A stretch of 25,910 nt of DNA from a bacterium (GTDB taxonomy: Bacteria > AUK180), in contig JAUXGM010000011.1 of NCBI GenBank assembly GCA_030622125.1, positions 1-25,910 of the forward strand, given 5' to 3'. Numbering within the stretch: the stretch's first letter is position 1; each line of letters begins with the position of its first letter. Of this stretch, positions 17,001 to 25,526 are shown piece after piece. The notes under the pieces were generated by a model that saw only the letters and a list, made by a program, of their open reading frames with translations, ran no database searches and was not told the origin of the DNA. Made by a program: the position numbers and the translations under genes.

Positions 17001-19920
17001 TTAGTCCTCTTTTTCCATTTTTTGCTTTAATACTTCCGTAGTGCATTTCCACCACTTGTTTTACAAAAGCAAGTCCGAGTCCCATTCCTGCTTTTTTTGT
17101 TGAAAAATCGGACAAAAAGATTTTGCTTATCAATTTTTCGTTTATTCCGCCACCGGTATCACGATACCTGAAACGGTAATTTTTCCCTTGTTTTTTTCCT
17201 TCTATAATAATTTCACCGCCTTCTTTGTTTTTTAATATATCTATTGAATTTTCAATTAAATTTATAAAGAGGTGTCTTAAAAGATTCTTGTCCGCCTGGA
17301 TTTCATACGGTACAATATCGATATTAATCGTAATGTTATGTTTCTCTGCCATTCCTTTGAATATTATCTTGATCTCCTCAATAAATTTTGTAATTTTTAT
17401 GGTTCTTTTTTTTATCGCTGAAAGCTTGCTCATATAAAAAAAATCCTCCGAAAGATTTCTCAGATAATTTATTTGTTCATATATAATTTCAAAGGATTCA
17501 ATAAATATCTTGTTAAATTCCTTTTTATCTTCCTTGTATAAGATTAAGAGGTGATCGATAAGCATTTTAATTGGTGTTAATGGATTTTTTATTTCATGAG
17601 CAACTTTTTTTGTTATTTTTTCGAGGTTTTTTAGCGCTTCATGTTCCGTCTCTTTCTTAATAAGTTCTTCCAATCTTATCGTCATAAAATTAAAATCCTC
17701 AAATATTTGGGAAAAATTGCTGCTTTCTCTTTTTTTTATTCTAAATTTGAAGTTTCCGCTTCTTAATTGAATAAATCCGTTTTGTAGTATCCCTATCTGC
17801 TTTTTTCTTTCCCTTGTTATAATGTCAATACTCAAAATAATAAATATCATAAAGATAAAGTAAAGACCTGCAAAAAAGAAAAAGCCGATAGGGCTTCCTT
17901 TTTTTGTTTTTAATATGAGAAGAGAATAGTCATTTTTGTCCTCCGATCTTTTCGAATGAAAGAAATATAAATTTTTTTTAGTTCTGATAATCCCTTGATC
18001 TCCATAATTTAAAAAAGTGGGGATTTCTCCTTCTATTATTCCGCTAATATTGGAATTGAAAACTATTTCCCCTGCTCTGTAGATCGTTATCGGAATTATT
18101 TCCAATCTATTCATTCTAAATAGAATGTCACGAAAAAGGACTAAAAAAAGATATTTGTCGGTAACCTGTCGTCCAAGATAGATCTTTCCTTTTCTCTCAA
18201 TAAAATGATATTCCCGAATACCGTTCTTGTTTCTGAAAATTAGAATGTCCGCTTTATCAAGATTATATTTTCCGCTTAAAAAAGAATAGTTGGCGGCAAA
18301 CTCATTTTCTATAATTCTTGCTTCCCGCTTTAATTTTGCAATAAATAATGTACTTTCCTTTTGTAATTTGATCCTATCCTTATGCTCCTCACTCAGATAA
18401 TAAAGATTTGATAGAACAATAAATAATACAACACCGCTTAGAAAAAAAAGCAGTAATATGCGCAGATTTAAATTATTGTATATCTTTTTATAATTGTTTT
18501 TAATAAAATTGCCAAAGATGATCAATGAAAGAAAAAGAATGATCGTTGCAATGTAACCGATGAATGTGAATAATTTAAAAAAAATCAATATACTGAAACC
18601 TTTTTCGGTTAATATCTCTATTTCAAAAGATCCAATGTCAATATTTTTGATATTGATCTTATTATAAAAATGATAGTATTTATAATTTATTCCGTTTATT
18701 TGAATCGATCTTTTTTTGTTTTTGGAATTTTTCGGAATATTTATTGTTGAAAAAATCGGTGAGACAAATCTATCGATCAATCGTTTATTTTCATCAAAGA
18801 AAGAGATCTTGATATCGTTCTCTTTAAAATAATATTTTTTTAATATAAATGATATAAAACTCATATCTTTGTGAAGAAGAGAATATTTTACATCATCATT
18901 TTTAAGGATCTTTTCTACCTTTTTTTGAATGATAGTATCATCCGTATAGAACTTTAAATTAATTATTGAAAGTAATACAACAAAGGTATATATGATTATT
19001 ACTTTCCATTTAATTGATCTTTTTTGTAGGATAATGATCAAAAAAATCAAGATCAGGGTTATCGGTATTTTTATGGAAAGAATAAGTATAAAACCGCTAA
19101 TGAAATAGAGATTATATTTTGTCGGTTGTCTTATTTCATTTAATAAAATAATTGAAAGGTAAATATAGTAAAGGGGGATGCCGCTGAAAAATATCAGTGT
19201 GATTGCTGCCATATGACACACAAAGATCATCTGTTTTTCTTTTTCCGTTATATATAAAAATGAAAGCAGGATATAAAAAAAAGAAATATCAAAATGTAAA
19301 AGTATTGTAAGTATCAGACTGAAAATGGCGACAAAGATTCGAAAATACCTGTTTTCCGATGAATAAAAGAAAATAAAAAGAAAAATTAAGAGAATAAATA
19401 AAATTGGATTTATCGGGCTTATTATTCCTTTATAATTTATATAATATCTATTTTTTCCGATATCAAGATGTTTAATTCTTATACTATTTGATTCTTTATA
19501 GTTGGATATCGAAAAATATGCGAAAAATCTTTTTTGGATATTGAATTCTAATGAATCTCGGCTATTCTTTCCAAGAAAATCTTTTACCTTAATAAAAAGT
19601 GATCTTTCCCCGTTTTTTATTACAAGAATATTATTTTTATAGTTATCTTTGTATATTCCTTTATTTTCAATTTTCTCGATATAAAAACAATCATTGATTA
19701 TTTTCTTTTTTCCATTTTGTTCTTCCAATACCCCCCATTTAATTTTTTCTCCTAATTTTTTTTCAAATATTTCTTTATAGTTATCCTTTCCCAGATCTTT
19801 TTCCCAATTTTCCATGCTCTTTTTTATAAAATGTTCGATCTTTTCAACCGGAAAAAATAAAAAATACGACCCGACAATTAAGACAACAAAAAATGTGATT
19901 ATACTAAGTGTTTTTTTCAT
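16972..19920 (-). CDS. NtrY-like sensor histidine kinase
   Basis: A 982-residue inner-membrane kinase. Predicted order: first helix (about 6-24), an outside region (25-165), a cluster of hydrophobic helices (about 168-320), another outside region (about 325-450), two helices (about 455-510), a third outside sensor region (about 515-670), a helix (676-700) and a HAMP linker (701-755). The phospho-acceptor box is KKVAHEIKNPLTPIK with His775. The ATPase domain has LIENS (N891), DTGGG (921-925) and GMGLGL (945-950). The NPLTP box and HAMP arrangement resemble NtrY. No response regulator is next to it, so the partner is unknown. It overlaps the endonuclease V gene by 17 bases and the ribosome site is weak. 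Confidence 0.88.
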   Translation of the reverse strand: MKKTLSIITFFVVLIVGSYFLFFPVEKIEHFIKKSMENWEKDLGKDNYKEIFEKKLGEKIKWGVLEEQNGKKKIINDCFYIEKIENKGIYKDNYKNNILVIKNGERSLFIKVKDFLGKNSRDSLEFNIQKRFFAYFSISNYKESNSIRIKHLDIGKNRYYINYKGIISPINPILFILLIFLFIFFYSSENRYFRIFVAIFSLILTILLHFDISFFYILLSFLYITEKEKQMIFVCHMAAITLIFFSGIPLYYIYLSIILLNEIRQPTKYNLYFISGFILILSIKIPITLILIFLIIILQKRSIKWKVIIIYTFVVLLSIINLKFYTDDTIIQKKVEKILKNDDVKYSLLHKDMSFISFILKKYYFKENDIKISFFDENKRLIDRFVSPIFSTINIPKNSKNKKRSIQINGINYKYYHFYNKINIKNIDIGSFEIEILTEKGFSILIFFKLFTFIGYIATIILFLSLIIFGNFIKNNYKKIYNNLNLRILLLFFLSGVVLFIVLSNLYYLSEEHKDRIKLQKESTLFIAKLKREARIIENEFAANYSFLSGKYNLDKADILIFRNKNGIREYHFIERKGKIYLGRQVTDKYLFLVLFRDILFRMNRLEIIPITIYRAGEIVFNSNISGIIEGEIPTFLNYGDQGIIRTKKNLYFFHSKRSEDKNDYSLLILKTKKGSPIGFFFFAGLYFIFMIFIILSIDIITRERKKQIGILQNGFIQLRSGNFKFRIKKRESSNFSQIFEDFNFMTIRLEELIKKETEHEALKNLEKITKKVAHEIKNPLTPIKMLIDHLLILYKEDKKEFNKIFIESFEIIYEQINYLRNLSEDFFYMSKLSAIKKRTIKITKFIEEIKIIFKGMAEKHNITINIDIVPYEIQADKNLLRHLFINLIENSIDILKNKEGGEIIIEGKKQGKNYRFRYRDTGGGINEKLISKIFLSDFSTKKAGMGLGLAFVKQVVEMHYGSIKAKNGKRGLIIDIYLPAS

Positions 19921-20584
19921 TCTTTATTTTTTTTGAAACCTTATCCGCAATAAAAAGCGGTTCCGGTAATCTGTGATCTTTAAAAAAACGGGGAAGGATT
20001 CTTTCAATGGAATTAACATCAATAAGATGCCCAGGAGAAATATAAAGAGGTTTTGTGTTTTCTTTATTTACATAAAGAAATCCGGATCTTTTATTGTGCA
20101 GGTAAATATCCCCTATAAACCCTTTCGATCTTGGATCAAAATGTTTAATATCTCCTGTTAATCGGCTTTTTGCTACGCCGATACTTGGTCTATCATAAAG
20201 GATCCCCACATGAGAAGCAAGTCCGATTCCGCGCGGATGAAGAATTCCTTGTCCATCTATCAATAAAAGATCGATTTTATTTACTTTTTCCAAAAGCCTT
20301 ATAATCGGCGGAAGTTCTCTAAAAGACAACAAACCCGTTATATATGGAAATGATGTTTTTATCGATGTATGAATAATTTCTATTGGCTTTCTTTCCGAAT
20401 AAGACCATTTTACGCCAACAACAAAAGTGATTCCCTCCTTTTTGTCATAAGAACAATCAATAGCAAGGACATTTTCCGGATCTTTTTTTAATGGGAAAAG
20501 TCTTACCTTATGACTTAAATTGTTCTGGATATTTATTCCTTCTTTTATATTCTTCGGAAGGTTGAACAAAATTTTATTTTTCAT
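19904..20584 (-). CDS. nfi: Endonuclease V
   Basis: Repair nuclease that nicks DNA near deaminated bases such as hypoxanthine. The 226-residue protein has the family motifs IDCSY (metal Asp43), FPYITGLLSFRELP (79-92, catalytic Glu90), LIDGQGILHPRGIGLASHVG (108-127, Asp110) and GVAKSRL (136-142, Lys139), plus C-terminal RLPEP. The wedge motif usually written PYIP is PYIT. It overlaps the DUF2520 gene by 11 bases and the kinase by 17, so it is in the middle of an operon. There is no clear ribosome site, and coupling to the upstream gene is likely. Confidence 0.95.
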   Translation of the reverse strand: MKNKILFNLPKNIKEGINIQNNLSHKVRLFPLKKDPENVLAIDCSYDKKEGITFVVGVKWSYSERKPIEIIHTSIKTSFPYITGLLSFRELPPIIRLLEKVNKIDLLLIDGQGILHPRGIGLASHVGILYDRPSIGVAKSRLTGDIKHFDPRSKGFIGDIYLHNKRSGFLYVNKENTKPLYISPGHLIDVNSIERILPRFFKDHRLPEPLFIADKVSKKIKNEKNT

Positions 20585-21296
20585 ATCGGTTTTTAAAATA
20601 TTCGATTATTGTTTTATACAATTTTTTTTCTTCTTTATCTTTGATATTTTCAATATGCCTTTTAATTACATCATGATCCCTTCTTACAAGGGGACCTGTT
20701 AATCCATCTTTTCCCGCTGCCTTGAAATTTTCCCAACCACTTTCCAAAAGTTGAAATATTATCGTATCGGGTAATTCAAGTTTTTTAAGATGTTTTTTTG
20801 CTTCCGATATAATCATAAATGGAATATTACCGACAAGTGAACAGGTATAATGATAAAACTCTTTTTCTTTTGATTGAATCTCATAAATTTCCAATCCGAT
20901 TTTTTTAAATATTGATCGAATTATTTTTTTCCCCTCACTGTTTCCTTCAAAAACACCTATTTTTTGATAAAGCTCCGGAATTTTTATCTTTGCATTGATG
21001 GACATAGGAAAATGAATGCTTCCCATTGCTTTACATTTTATTTTCGCCAATATTCTACTATTTATACATCCAGATGTGTGAAATATCCCCTTACATTTTA
21101 AATTTGCTTCAAAGATCTCATTAACAACTCCCTCTATTTCCCTGTCTTTGACACAGATAATGATAATAGATGAATCGCTGAGTTTTGTATATGGATCCCC
21201 TTTTTTTTTTACGGTAATCTTAAAAGATTTATCGAGATTTTTTTTTAGGGTTCTACCTACATTCCCAAAACCGATGATTCCTATCTTATTGTTCAT
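20574..21296 (-). CDS. Rossmann-like/DUF2520 domain protein
   Basis: The N-terminal half is a nucleotide-binding Rossmann fold (IGIIGFGNVGRTL near the start, then SIIIICVKDREI). The C-terminal helical half matches DUF2520, a ProC-like arrangement (YHYTCSLVGNIPFMIISEA; LTGPLVRRDHDVIKRHI). Members resemble NAD(P)-dependent dehydrogenases, but the substrate is not established. Two ATGs stand in tandem. GGGAG directly abuts the first (21299), so I choose the second (21296, 240 residues), which leaves three bases of spacing. It overlaps the ptb end by 11 bases and is co-transcribed with ptb and nfi. Calling it a pyrroline-carboxylate reductase would overreach. Confidence 0.85.
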   Translation of the reverse strand: MNNKIGIIGFGNVGRTLKKNLDKSFKITVKKKGDPYTKLSDSSIIIICVKDREIEGVVNEIFEANLKCKGIFHTSGCINSRILAKIKCKAMGSIHFPMSINAKIKIPELYQKIGVFEGNSEGKKIIRSIFKKIGLEIYEIQSKEKEFYHYTCSLVGNIPFMIISEAKKHLKKLELPDTIIFQLLESGWENFKAAGKDGLTGPLVRRDHDVIKRHIENIKDKEEKKLYKTIIEYFKNRYEK

Positions 21297-22182
21297 CATC
21301 TCCCGAAATAGCTAATGCAAGGAGAAGAGAGTTGTATTTTGTATTACCTTTATCGCTTCTTGATGTCAATACGATCGGTTTTTTCGCACCGACTATTACT
21401 GCTGCTTTTGGAATATTTAGAAAAATTTCAAGGGTTTTGTAAAAAACATTTCCGTCTGTTAATCCGTCCAATACAATAATATCCGCATTTCCCGGAACAT
21501 TATTAAATGAATGCACTTTTTTAGTTTCTGCAGCTTCCATGGAAATAGCAACATCAAGAGCCATCGGACCATCTATATCCGCTTCAATATCAAGCTGTCC
21601 TCTTTCCGCCATCTTTGAAATAATAGCTGCTTCTACCGTTCCGGAAATCTTTAAATTTACCTGTTCCGTCGGGCAGATAAGAGCAACTTTCGGTCTCTTG
21701 AACCCGAGTTTGTGTGAAACTCCGACAATATTTTTGATGATTTCGGTTTTTTGTTTTACATCCGGGTCGATATTCATCCCGACATCCGAGATAATTAGAA
21801 ATTTTCCATTTATCTCCGCAAGTGCTACATGGGAAAGAAATCTTGATCCGATCAACTCTTCTTTTTTATTTAAGATCGTCTTTAAATAAAAATCAGAATG
21901 GACAAGTCCTTTCATTATCGCATCTGCTTGATCATTGACAAGCATTTCCACAGCAGTAACCGTAGCCCTTTCCGGGTCTTTTTCATCAATGATCTCTGCC
22001 TCTTGCTCATTAAAATATCTACTTATGATTTCTTTGTCTCCGACAAGTATCAGATCTGCAATATTGTTATCCCTTGCCTTTTTTGCCGCTTCTAAAATTT
22101 CTTTTTCATTTGCAGCAGCAATGACAAGTCGCTTATTTTTCTTTAATTCGAGAGATTTTTCTACTTCTTTAAAACTTTTCAT
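21286..22182 (-). CDS. ptb: Phosphate acyltransferase (phosphotransbutyrylase type)
   Basis: Exchanges CoA and phosphate on short acyl groups, linking acyl-CoA to acyl-phosphate and then ATP through a kinase. It has 298 residues, typical of Ptb rather than the longer Pta forms. Motifs are ADAIMKGLVHSDFYLKTIL, SDVGMNIDPD, ICPTEQVN, DIEADIDGPMALDVA and a closing LTSRSDKGNTKYNSLLLA. AAGGGG lies upstream of the ATG, and nine bases separate it from the upstream gene. No butyrate kinase is adjacent; the AckA encoded at 8566-9777 is the only candidate partner here. Substrate could be acetyl-, propionyl- or butyryl-CoA, and sequence reading alone does not settle it. Confidence 0.87.
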   Translation of the reverse strand: MKSFKEVEKSLELKKNKRLVIAAANEKEILEAAKKARDNNIADLILVGDKEIISRYFNEQEAEIIDEKDPERATVTAVEMLVNDQADAIMKGLVHSDFYLKTILNKKEELIGSRFLSHVALAEINGKFLIISDVGMNIDPDVKQKTEIIKNIVGVSHKLGFKRPKVALICPTEQVNLKISGTVEAAIISKMAERGQLDIEADIDGPMALDVAISMEAAETKKVHSFNNVPGNADIIVLDGLTDGNVFYKTLEIFLNIPKAAVIVGAKKPIVLTSRSDKGNTKYNSLLLALAISGDDEQ

Positions 22183-22191
22183 AGTATCCCC

Positions 22192-23490
22192 TTAAAATTT
22201 ATAAATATTTTTATTTTTTATCCCCTTTAAGCCATTTCTTGTATCAAAGATCGGTATATTCGATTTGAATAATTTTGCATAATCAACATTGCTGTGATCG
22301 GTTACAATAATAACCATATCCATCTTTGATATTGTTTTTTCATTATACTTTGATGATATGTATATTTTTTGCCCTATCTTGAAAGAGGGAATATGTGGAT
22401 CATGATAGTAAACTTTTGCTCCTTTTTCTTCCAATGATCTTATAATATCAAGAGCGGGGGATTCTCGTATATCACTGATATCCTTTTTATATGCGACACC
22501 GAGAATAAAAATTTTTGAGCCGTTTATTGATTTTTTTCTTTTGTTTAATAGATCCCCTGCAATCTGCACTACGAAATCCGGCATTGAACCATTTACCTCA
22601 CCTGCAAGTTCAATGAATCGTGTATTGAAATTGTATGCTTTTGCTTTCCATGAAAGGTAGTACGGATCAAGAGGGATACAGTGACCTCCAAGTCCGGGTC
22701 CAGGATAAAACGGCATAAATCCATAAGGTTTTGTAGCAGCAGCTTCAATAACTTCCCAGATATTAATATTCATTTTATGGCAGAGTTGTGCCATTTCGTT
22801 TATAAGCCCAATATTTACACTGCGATAAATATTTTCAAGGAGTTTTATGCTCTCGGCGACACGAGTGGAACTTACCGGTATTACCTTATCAATTGCAATA
22901 GAATAAAGAGCTTTTGTAAGATTTGTTCCTTTTGCCGTTACCCCGCCAATCACCTTGGGAGTATTTTTTATCTGATAGGTTTTATTTCCTGGATCCACTC
23001 TCTCCGGAGAAAATGCCAGGAAAAAATCTTTTCCAACTTTATATTTTCCTTTGTTTTCAAGCTCCGGTAATAAAATTTCTTCTGTTGTTCCCGGATAGGT
23101 AGTTGATTCAAGAACGATCAGTTTGCCTTTGTAATCAATTTTTTTTATGATTTCAAGGGCACTTAAAATATATTTGATATCCGGTTCTTTCGTTTTTCTT
23201 AGTGGTGTCGGTACACAAATTAAAATTGCATCTGCTTTATTTAAAAGTTCAAGCTTTGTTGTCGGAGTAAACAAATCTTTTATTTTTTTTAGATCACTAT
23301 CGGATATATCTCCGATATAGGATTTTGTTTTTTTTAGTAACCTGACCTTTTCTTCGTTTACATCATAACCTATTGTTTCGAGTCCTTTTTTACTGAAACT
23401 GACAATTAACGGAAGACCGACATAGCCTAATCCGATCACACCGACAATTACTTTTTTACTTTTTATTTTTTTCATCTGTTCATTATACAT
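22192..23490 (-). CDS. UDP-N-acetylglucosamine-type 6-dehydrogenase (WbpA-like)
   Basis: NAD-dependent nucleotide-sugar dehydrogenase that oxidises a UDP-hexose at C6 to a uronic acid for surface polysaccharide. The 432-residue protein has GLGYVG (20-25), ICVPTPL (91-97), ESTTYPGTTEE (128-138), FSPERVDPGN (160-169) and the active-site Cys271 in GPGLGGHCIPLDPYYL. The C-terminal domain includes GVAYKKDISDIRESPA. The SPERVDPGN form favours the UDP-GlcNAc/ManNAc class over UDP-glucose dehydrogenase. GGGAG sits six bases before the ATG. It heads the five-gene operon; 53 bases separate it from ompA and I see no convincing promoter there. No glycosyltransferases are nearby. Confidence 0.88.
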   Translation of the reverse strand: MYNEQMKKIKSKKVIVGVIGLGYVGLPLIVSFSKKGLETIGYDVNEEKVRLLKKTKSYIGDISDSDLKKIKDLFTPTTKLELLNKADAILICVPTPLRKTKEPDIKYILSALEIIKKIDYKGKLIVLESTTYPGTTEEILLPELENKGKYKVGKDFFLAFSPERVDPGNKTYQIKNTPKVIGGVTAKGTNLTKALYSIAIDKVIPVSSTRVAESIKLLENIYRSVNIGLINEMAQLCHKMNINIWEVIEAAATKPYGFMPFYPGPGLGGHCIPLDPYYLSWKAKAYNFNTRFIELAGEVNGSMPDFVVQIAGDLLNKRKKSINGSKIFILGVAYKKDISDIRESPALDIIRSLEEKGAKVYYHDPHIPSFKIGQKIYISSKYNEKTISKMDMVIIVTDHSNVDYAKLFKSNIPIFDTRNGLKGIKNKNIYKF

Positions 23491-23511
23491 AACACACTCC
23501 CAAATATTTCT

Positions 23512-23532
23512 AAAAAAACTGTTCGTTTTTTT
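23512..23532 (-). terminator. Possible weak A/T terminator after ompA
   Basis: aaaaaaac (23512-23519) and gttttttt (23525-23532) form a perfect 8-bp arm pair around five bases, just past the ompA stop. On the minus strand the second arm is a T-run. Only one G-C pair supports the stem, so termination would be partial, and readthrough into the dehydrogenase operon is possible. Confidence 0.3.
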
Positions 23533-23543
23533 ACAAAAGGGGA

Positions 23544-25163
23544 TTACTGTATAATAACAAATTCAACCCTTTTATTTTTCATTCTTCCTATGGTCGTTGA
23601 ATTATCAAATCTTGGATGAGCCGATCCAAAACCTTTCGTTGCTAACCTTGAAGGATCAAGTCCAAATTTTTTAACAAGGTAATTCTTAATTTTCTTTGCC
23701 TGATTTTTTGATATCTCAATGTTTTTACTTTTTTCTCCTGTATTATCTGAGTATCCTTGTATTTCTATCTTTATGTTCGGATTATCTTTAAGATATTTCC
23801 CAATTTCATTTAATGCTTTATATGCTATCGGAGAAAGATCGGTAGAATCTTTTTTAAATCGAACACTTTTAGGAATAAATTTAACAGTGTCGGCTTCTTC
23901 AATGAACTGAATCGTTTTCCTAACCGACTCTGATAAAGATTTTTGGATATCCTCTTTTTTAACTTTTGGCTGAGCAGCTGGCTGCTGTGCTGCAATTGCT
24001 CTTCTTCTTGCTTCCGATGCCTTTCTTCTTGCTTCAAGTGCTCTTTTTTTAGCAACTACTCCCAATTCTTCCGGCGTCATCTTCTTTTTTGCTTTTTTCT
24101 TTTCTCTTTTTACAACTTTTTTCTTCGGAGTTGTTTTTTTCTTTGTAACTTTTTTCTTCGGTTTTACCTTTTTCTTAATCCTTCTCTTTGCCGGTGCTCC
24201 TGCATAAGATAGATAGGCATTATTTGTAATACCAAGTCCAAACTCAATTTTCGGGGACCACCCGGCGTCTTCATATTGATGAATTGCTTCATCGATATCG
24301 GTAACTGCAAGGTTGACTACAAAACCCGGAATGAATTTTCGTGTCTTTTCATCCTTGGCAATATCTAAAAGTTGTGAATTATTATAAACTAACTGAAGAC
24401 CTAATGAATATTTGTTCCCGTCATAATCAAACATAATCTTCAAAGGTGAAAGTTTATTTATTGGGAAGATAGTTGTTGAAATACCATAAACAACACCGAC
24501 ATTCCTATCTACTTCTTTTATACCCATAAATGTTCCGCTTCCCCAACCTAAATGACCTTGAATGAAGGAATTCCCAAGATAAAATTTCTTTGAAAGTGCC
24601 AGGTAAAAACTGTTGTTATAGTTATGACTGAGATTGTATTGTCCTTCTGCCGGAGAGCTTAAAGAGCCACTTTCATCCGTAAAGGTCGGAGTACCGACAG
24701 AGGTTATATACTTTTCTCCCGATAAATTTTTTATTCCAATAGCAACCGACGGCACAAATTTATACACGGGGTTTTTATCAAAATCAAAATTTCCTTTATA
24801 ATCCTTATCCGAGGCATCCTCTATAAACTGTAATTTAAGGTTCCCGGCAATTAAATTCTGCCCTGAGATCTTTGAGAACATTGAAAAAACACTGACCCCA
24901 AACTCGAAATTGAGTCTAAATAAACCTGAATCCATTGGAAAATGATAACCAAAATTAAAATTCAGATCCTCTTCGCCAATCTCTCTGCCATCGTATATAT
25001 TACTACTAAAAGAATGTGCATGGTTAATAGCCAGATAGTATCCCATACTCTGAAGTACTTCTGCATTCGGTGCATTTACCAATGCTGTGGAGTAATTAAA
25101 TGATGTTGAAAATACAAAACCGCTTATTAAAATAAATGTAAGTAGAAAAAGCCTTTTAATCAT
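23544..25163 (-). CDS. OmpA-family outer-membrane protein with basic linker
   Basis: A 539-residue protein in three parts. A signal peptide (about 1-20) precedes a beta-rich, probably barrel domain (about 22-322). A strikingly basic low-complexity linker (about 325-403, roughly 36 Lys or Arg in 78 residues) then leads to an OmpA peptidoglycan-binding domain (about 425-539: RFKKDSTDLSPIA, IEIQGYSDNTG, GFGSAHPRFDN, NKRVEFVI). The Asp that binds diaminopimelate in OmpA is present (D473), but the paired Arg is Gln488. Likely role is tethering the outer membrane to the wall and giving envelope stability. GGAGG lies four bases before the ATG. A perfect consensus promoter suggests very high expression, as expected for a major outer-membrane protein. 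Confidence 0.88.
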   Translation of the reverse strand: MIKRLFLLTFILISGFVFSTSFNYSTALVNAPNAEVLQSMGYYLAINHAHSFSSNIYDGREIGEEDLNFNFGYHFPMDSGLFRLNFEFGVSVFSMFSKISGQNLIAGNLKLQFIEDASDKDYKGNFDFDKNPVYKFVPSVAIGIKNLSGEKYITSVGTPTFTDESGSLSSPAEGQYNLSHNYNNSFYLALSKKFYLGNSFIQGHLGWGSGTFMGIKEVDRNVGVVYGISTTIFPINKLSPLKIMFDYDGNKYSLGLQLVYNNSQLLDIAKDEKTRKFIPGFVVNLAVTDIDEAIHQYEDAGWSPKIEFGLGITNNAYLSYAGAPAKRRIKKKVKPKKKVTKKKTTPKKKVVKREKKKAKKKMTPEELGVVAKKRALEARRKASEARRRAIAAQQPAAQPKVKKEDIQKSLSESVRKTIQFIEEADTVKFIPKSVRFKKDSTDLSPIAYKALNEIGKYLKDNPNIKIEIQGYSDNTGEKSKNIEISKNQAKKIKNYLVKKFGLDPSRLATKGFGSAHPRFDNSTTIGRMKNKRVEFVIIQ

Positions 25164-25181
25164 AAGACCTCCATTTTTTAT

Positions 25182-25210
25182 ATTATATTTTTTTTTTTAT
25201 TAAATGTCAA
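25182..25210 (-). promoter_or_regulatory. Consensus sigma-70 promoter of ompA
   Basis: TTGACA (25205-25210), a 17-base spacer and TATAAT (25182-25187) on the minus strand match the sigma-70 consensus at all twelve positions and optimal spacing. Transcription should begin near 25175, leaving a leader of about 12 bases with GGAGG. It is the strongest-looking promoter in the window. Confidence 0.8.
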
Positions 25211-25256
25211 GTTTTTTTTTGTTTTGGTGTATTTTCTTTTAACCTTAGAAATGAAT

Positions 25257-25378
25257 CCGGGACACATCTCAACTTTAAAATATCCAAAGTTGAGGTAATG
25301 TCCCTCTTTTATGGCTTTTCGGAATTTAATATTGTTTTACTTATTTTCTTATTAACTTATTGCCTTATTGCCTTGTCT
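25257..25378 (+). repeat. Dispersed palindrome-tail-octamer element, copy B
   Basis: Left arm gggacacatctcaacttt (25259-25276) and right arm aaagttgaggtaatgtccc (25286-25304) form a long near-perfect hairpin. An AT-rich tail follows (tcttttatgg...tttaatattgtttt), then five octamers (25339-25378: acttattt, tcttatta, acttattg, ccttattg, ccttgtct). This is the most complete copy. Together with copy C it fills most of the 363-base gene-free stretch between ompA and tRNA-Gln (25164-25526); the remainder is the ompA promoter and T-rich spacer. Confidence 0.8.
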
Positions 25379-25418
25379 ATACTGTTCTCGGGTGGTCTAT
25401 CGTTATCTAAGGAAGAGT

Positions 25419-25515
25419 CCGGGACACATCTCAACAAAAAAAATCAGTTTGATGAGGTATGTCCCTCTTTTATGGGGGTATTGAGTTTAATATTGTTTTA
25501 CTTAATTTCCTGACT
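25419..25515 (+). repeat. Dispersed element, copy C
   Basis: Left arm gggacacatctcaac (25421-25435) and right arm gtttgatgaggtatgtccc (25447-25465) again bracket a short AT loop. The tail tcttttatggg...tttaatattgttttactta matches copy B. It lies in direct orientation 162 bases after copy B, so the two form a tandem pair. The octamer part is almost absent; the copy ends shortly before the 3' end of tRNA-Gln. Confidence 0.75.
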
Positions 25516-25526
25516 TTTAGCTCAAT

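Noticed and set aside
21539-21889. Plus-strand frame of 116 codons opposite ptb, and a similar one of 129 codons at 22681-23070 opposite the UDP-sugar dehydrogenase.
   Set aside because: Both are antisense to well-supported enzymes, and their translations look like reverse-strand noise.
19904-23490. A defence or stress island built around nfi, the DUF2520 gene and the histidine kinase.
   Set aside because: All are known chromosomal families with the same base composition as the neighbours, and no effector, integrase or nuclease-helicase set is present.
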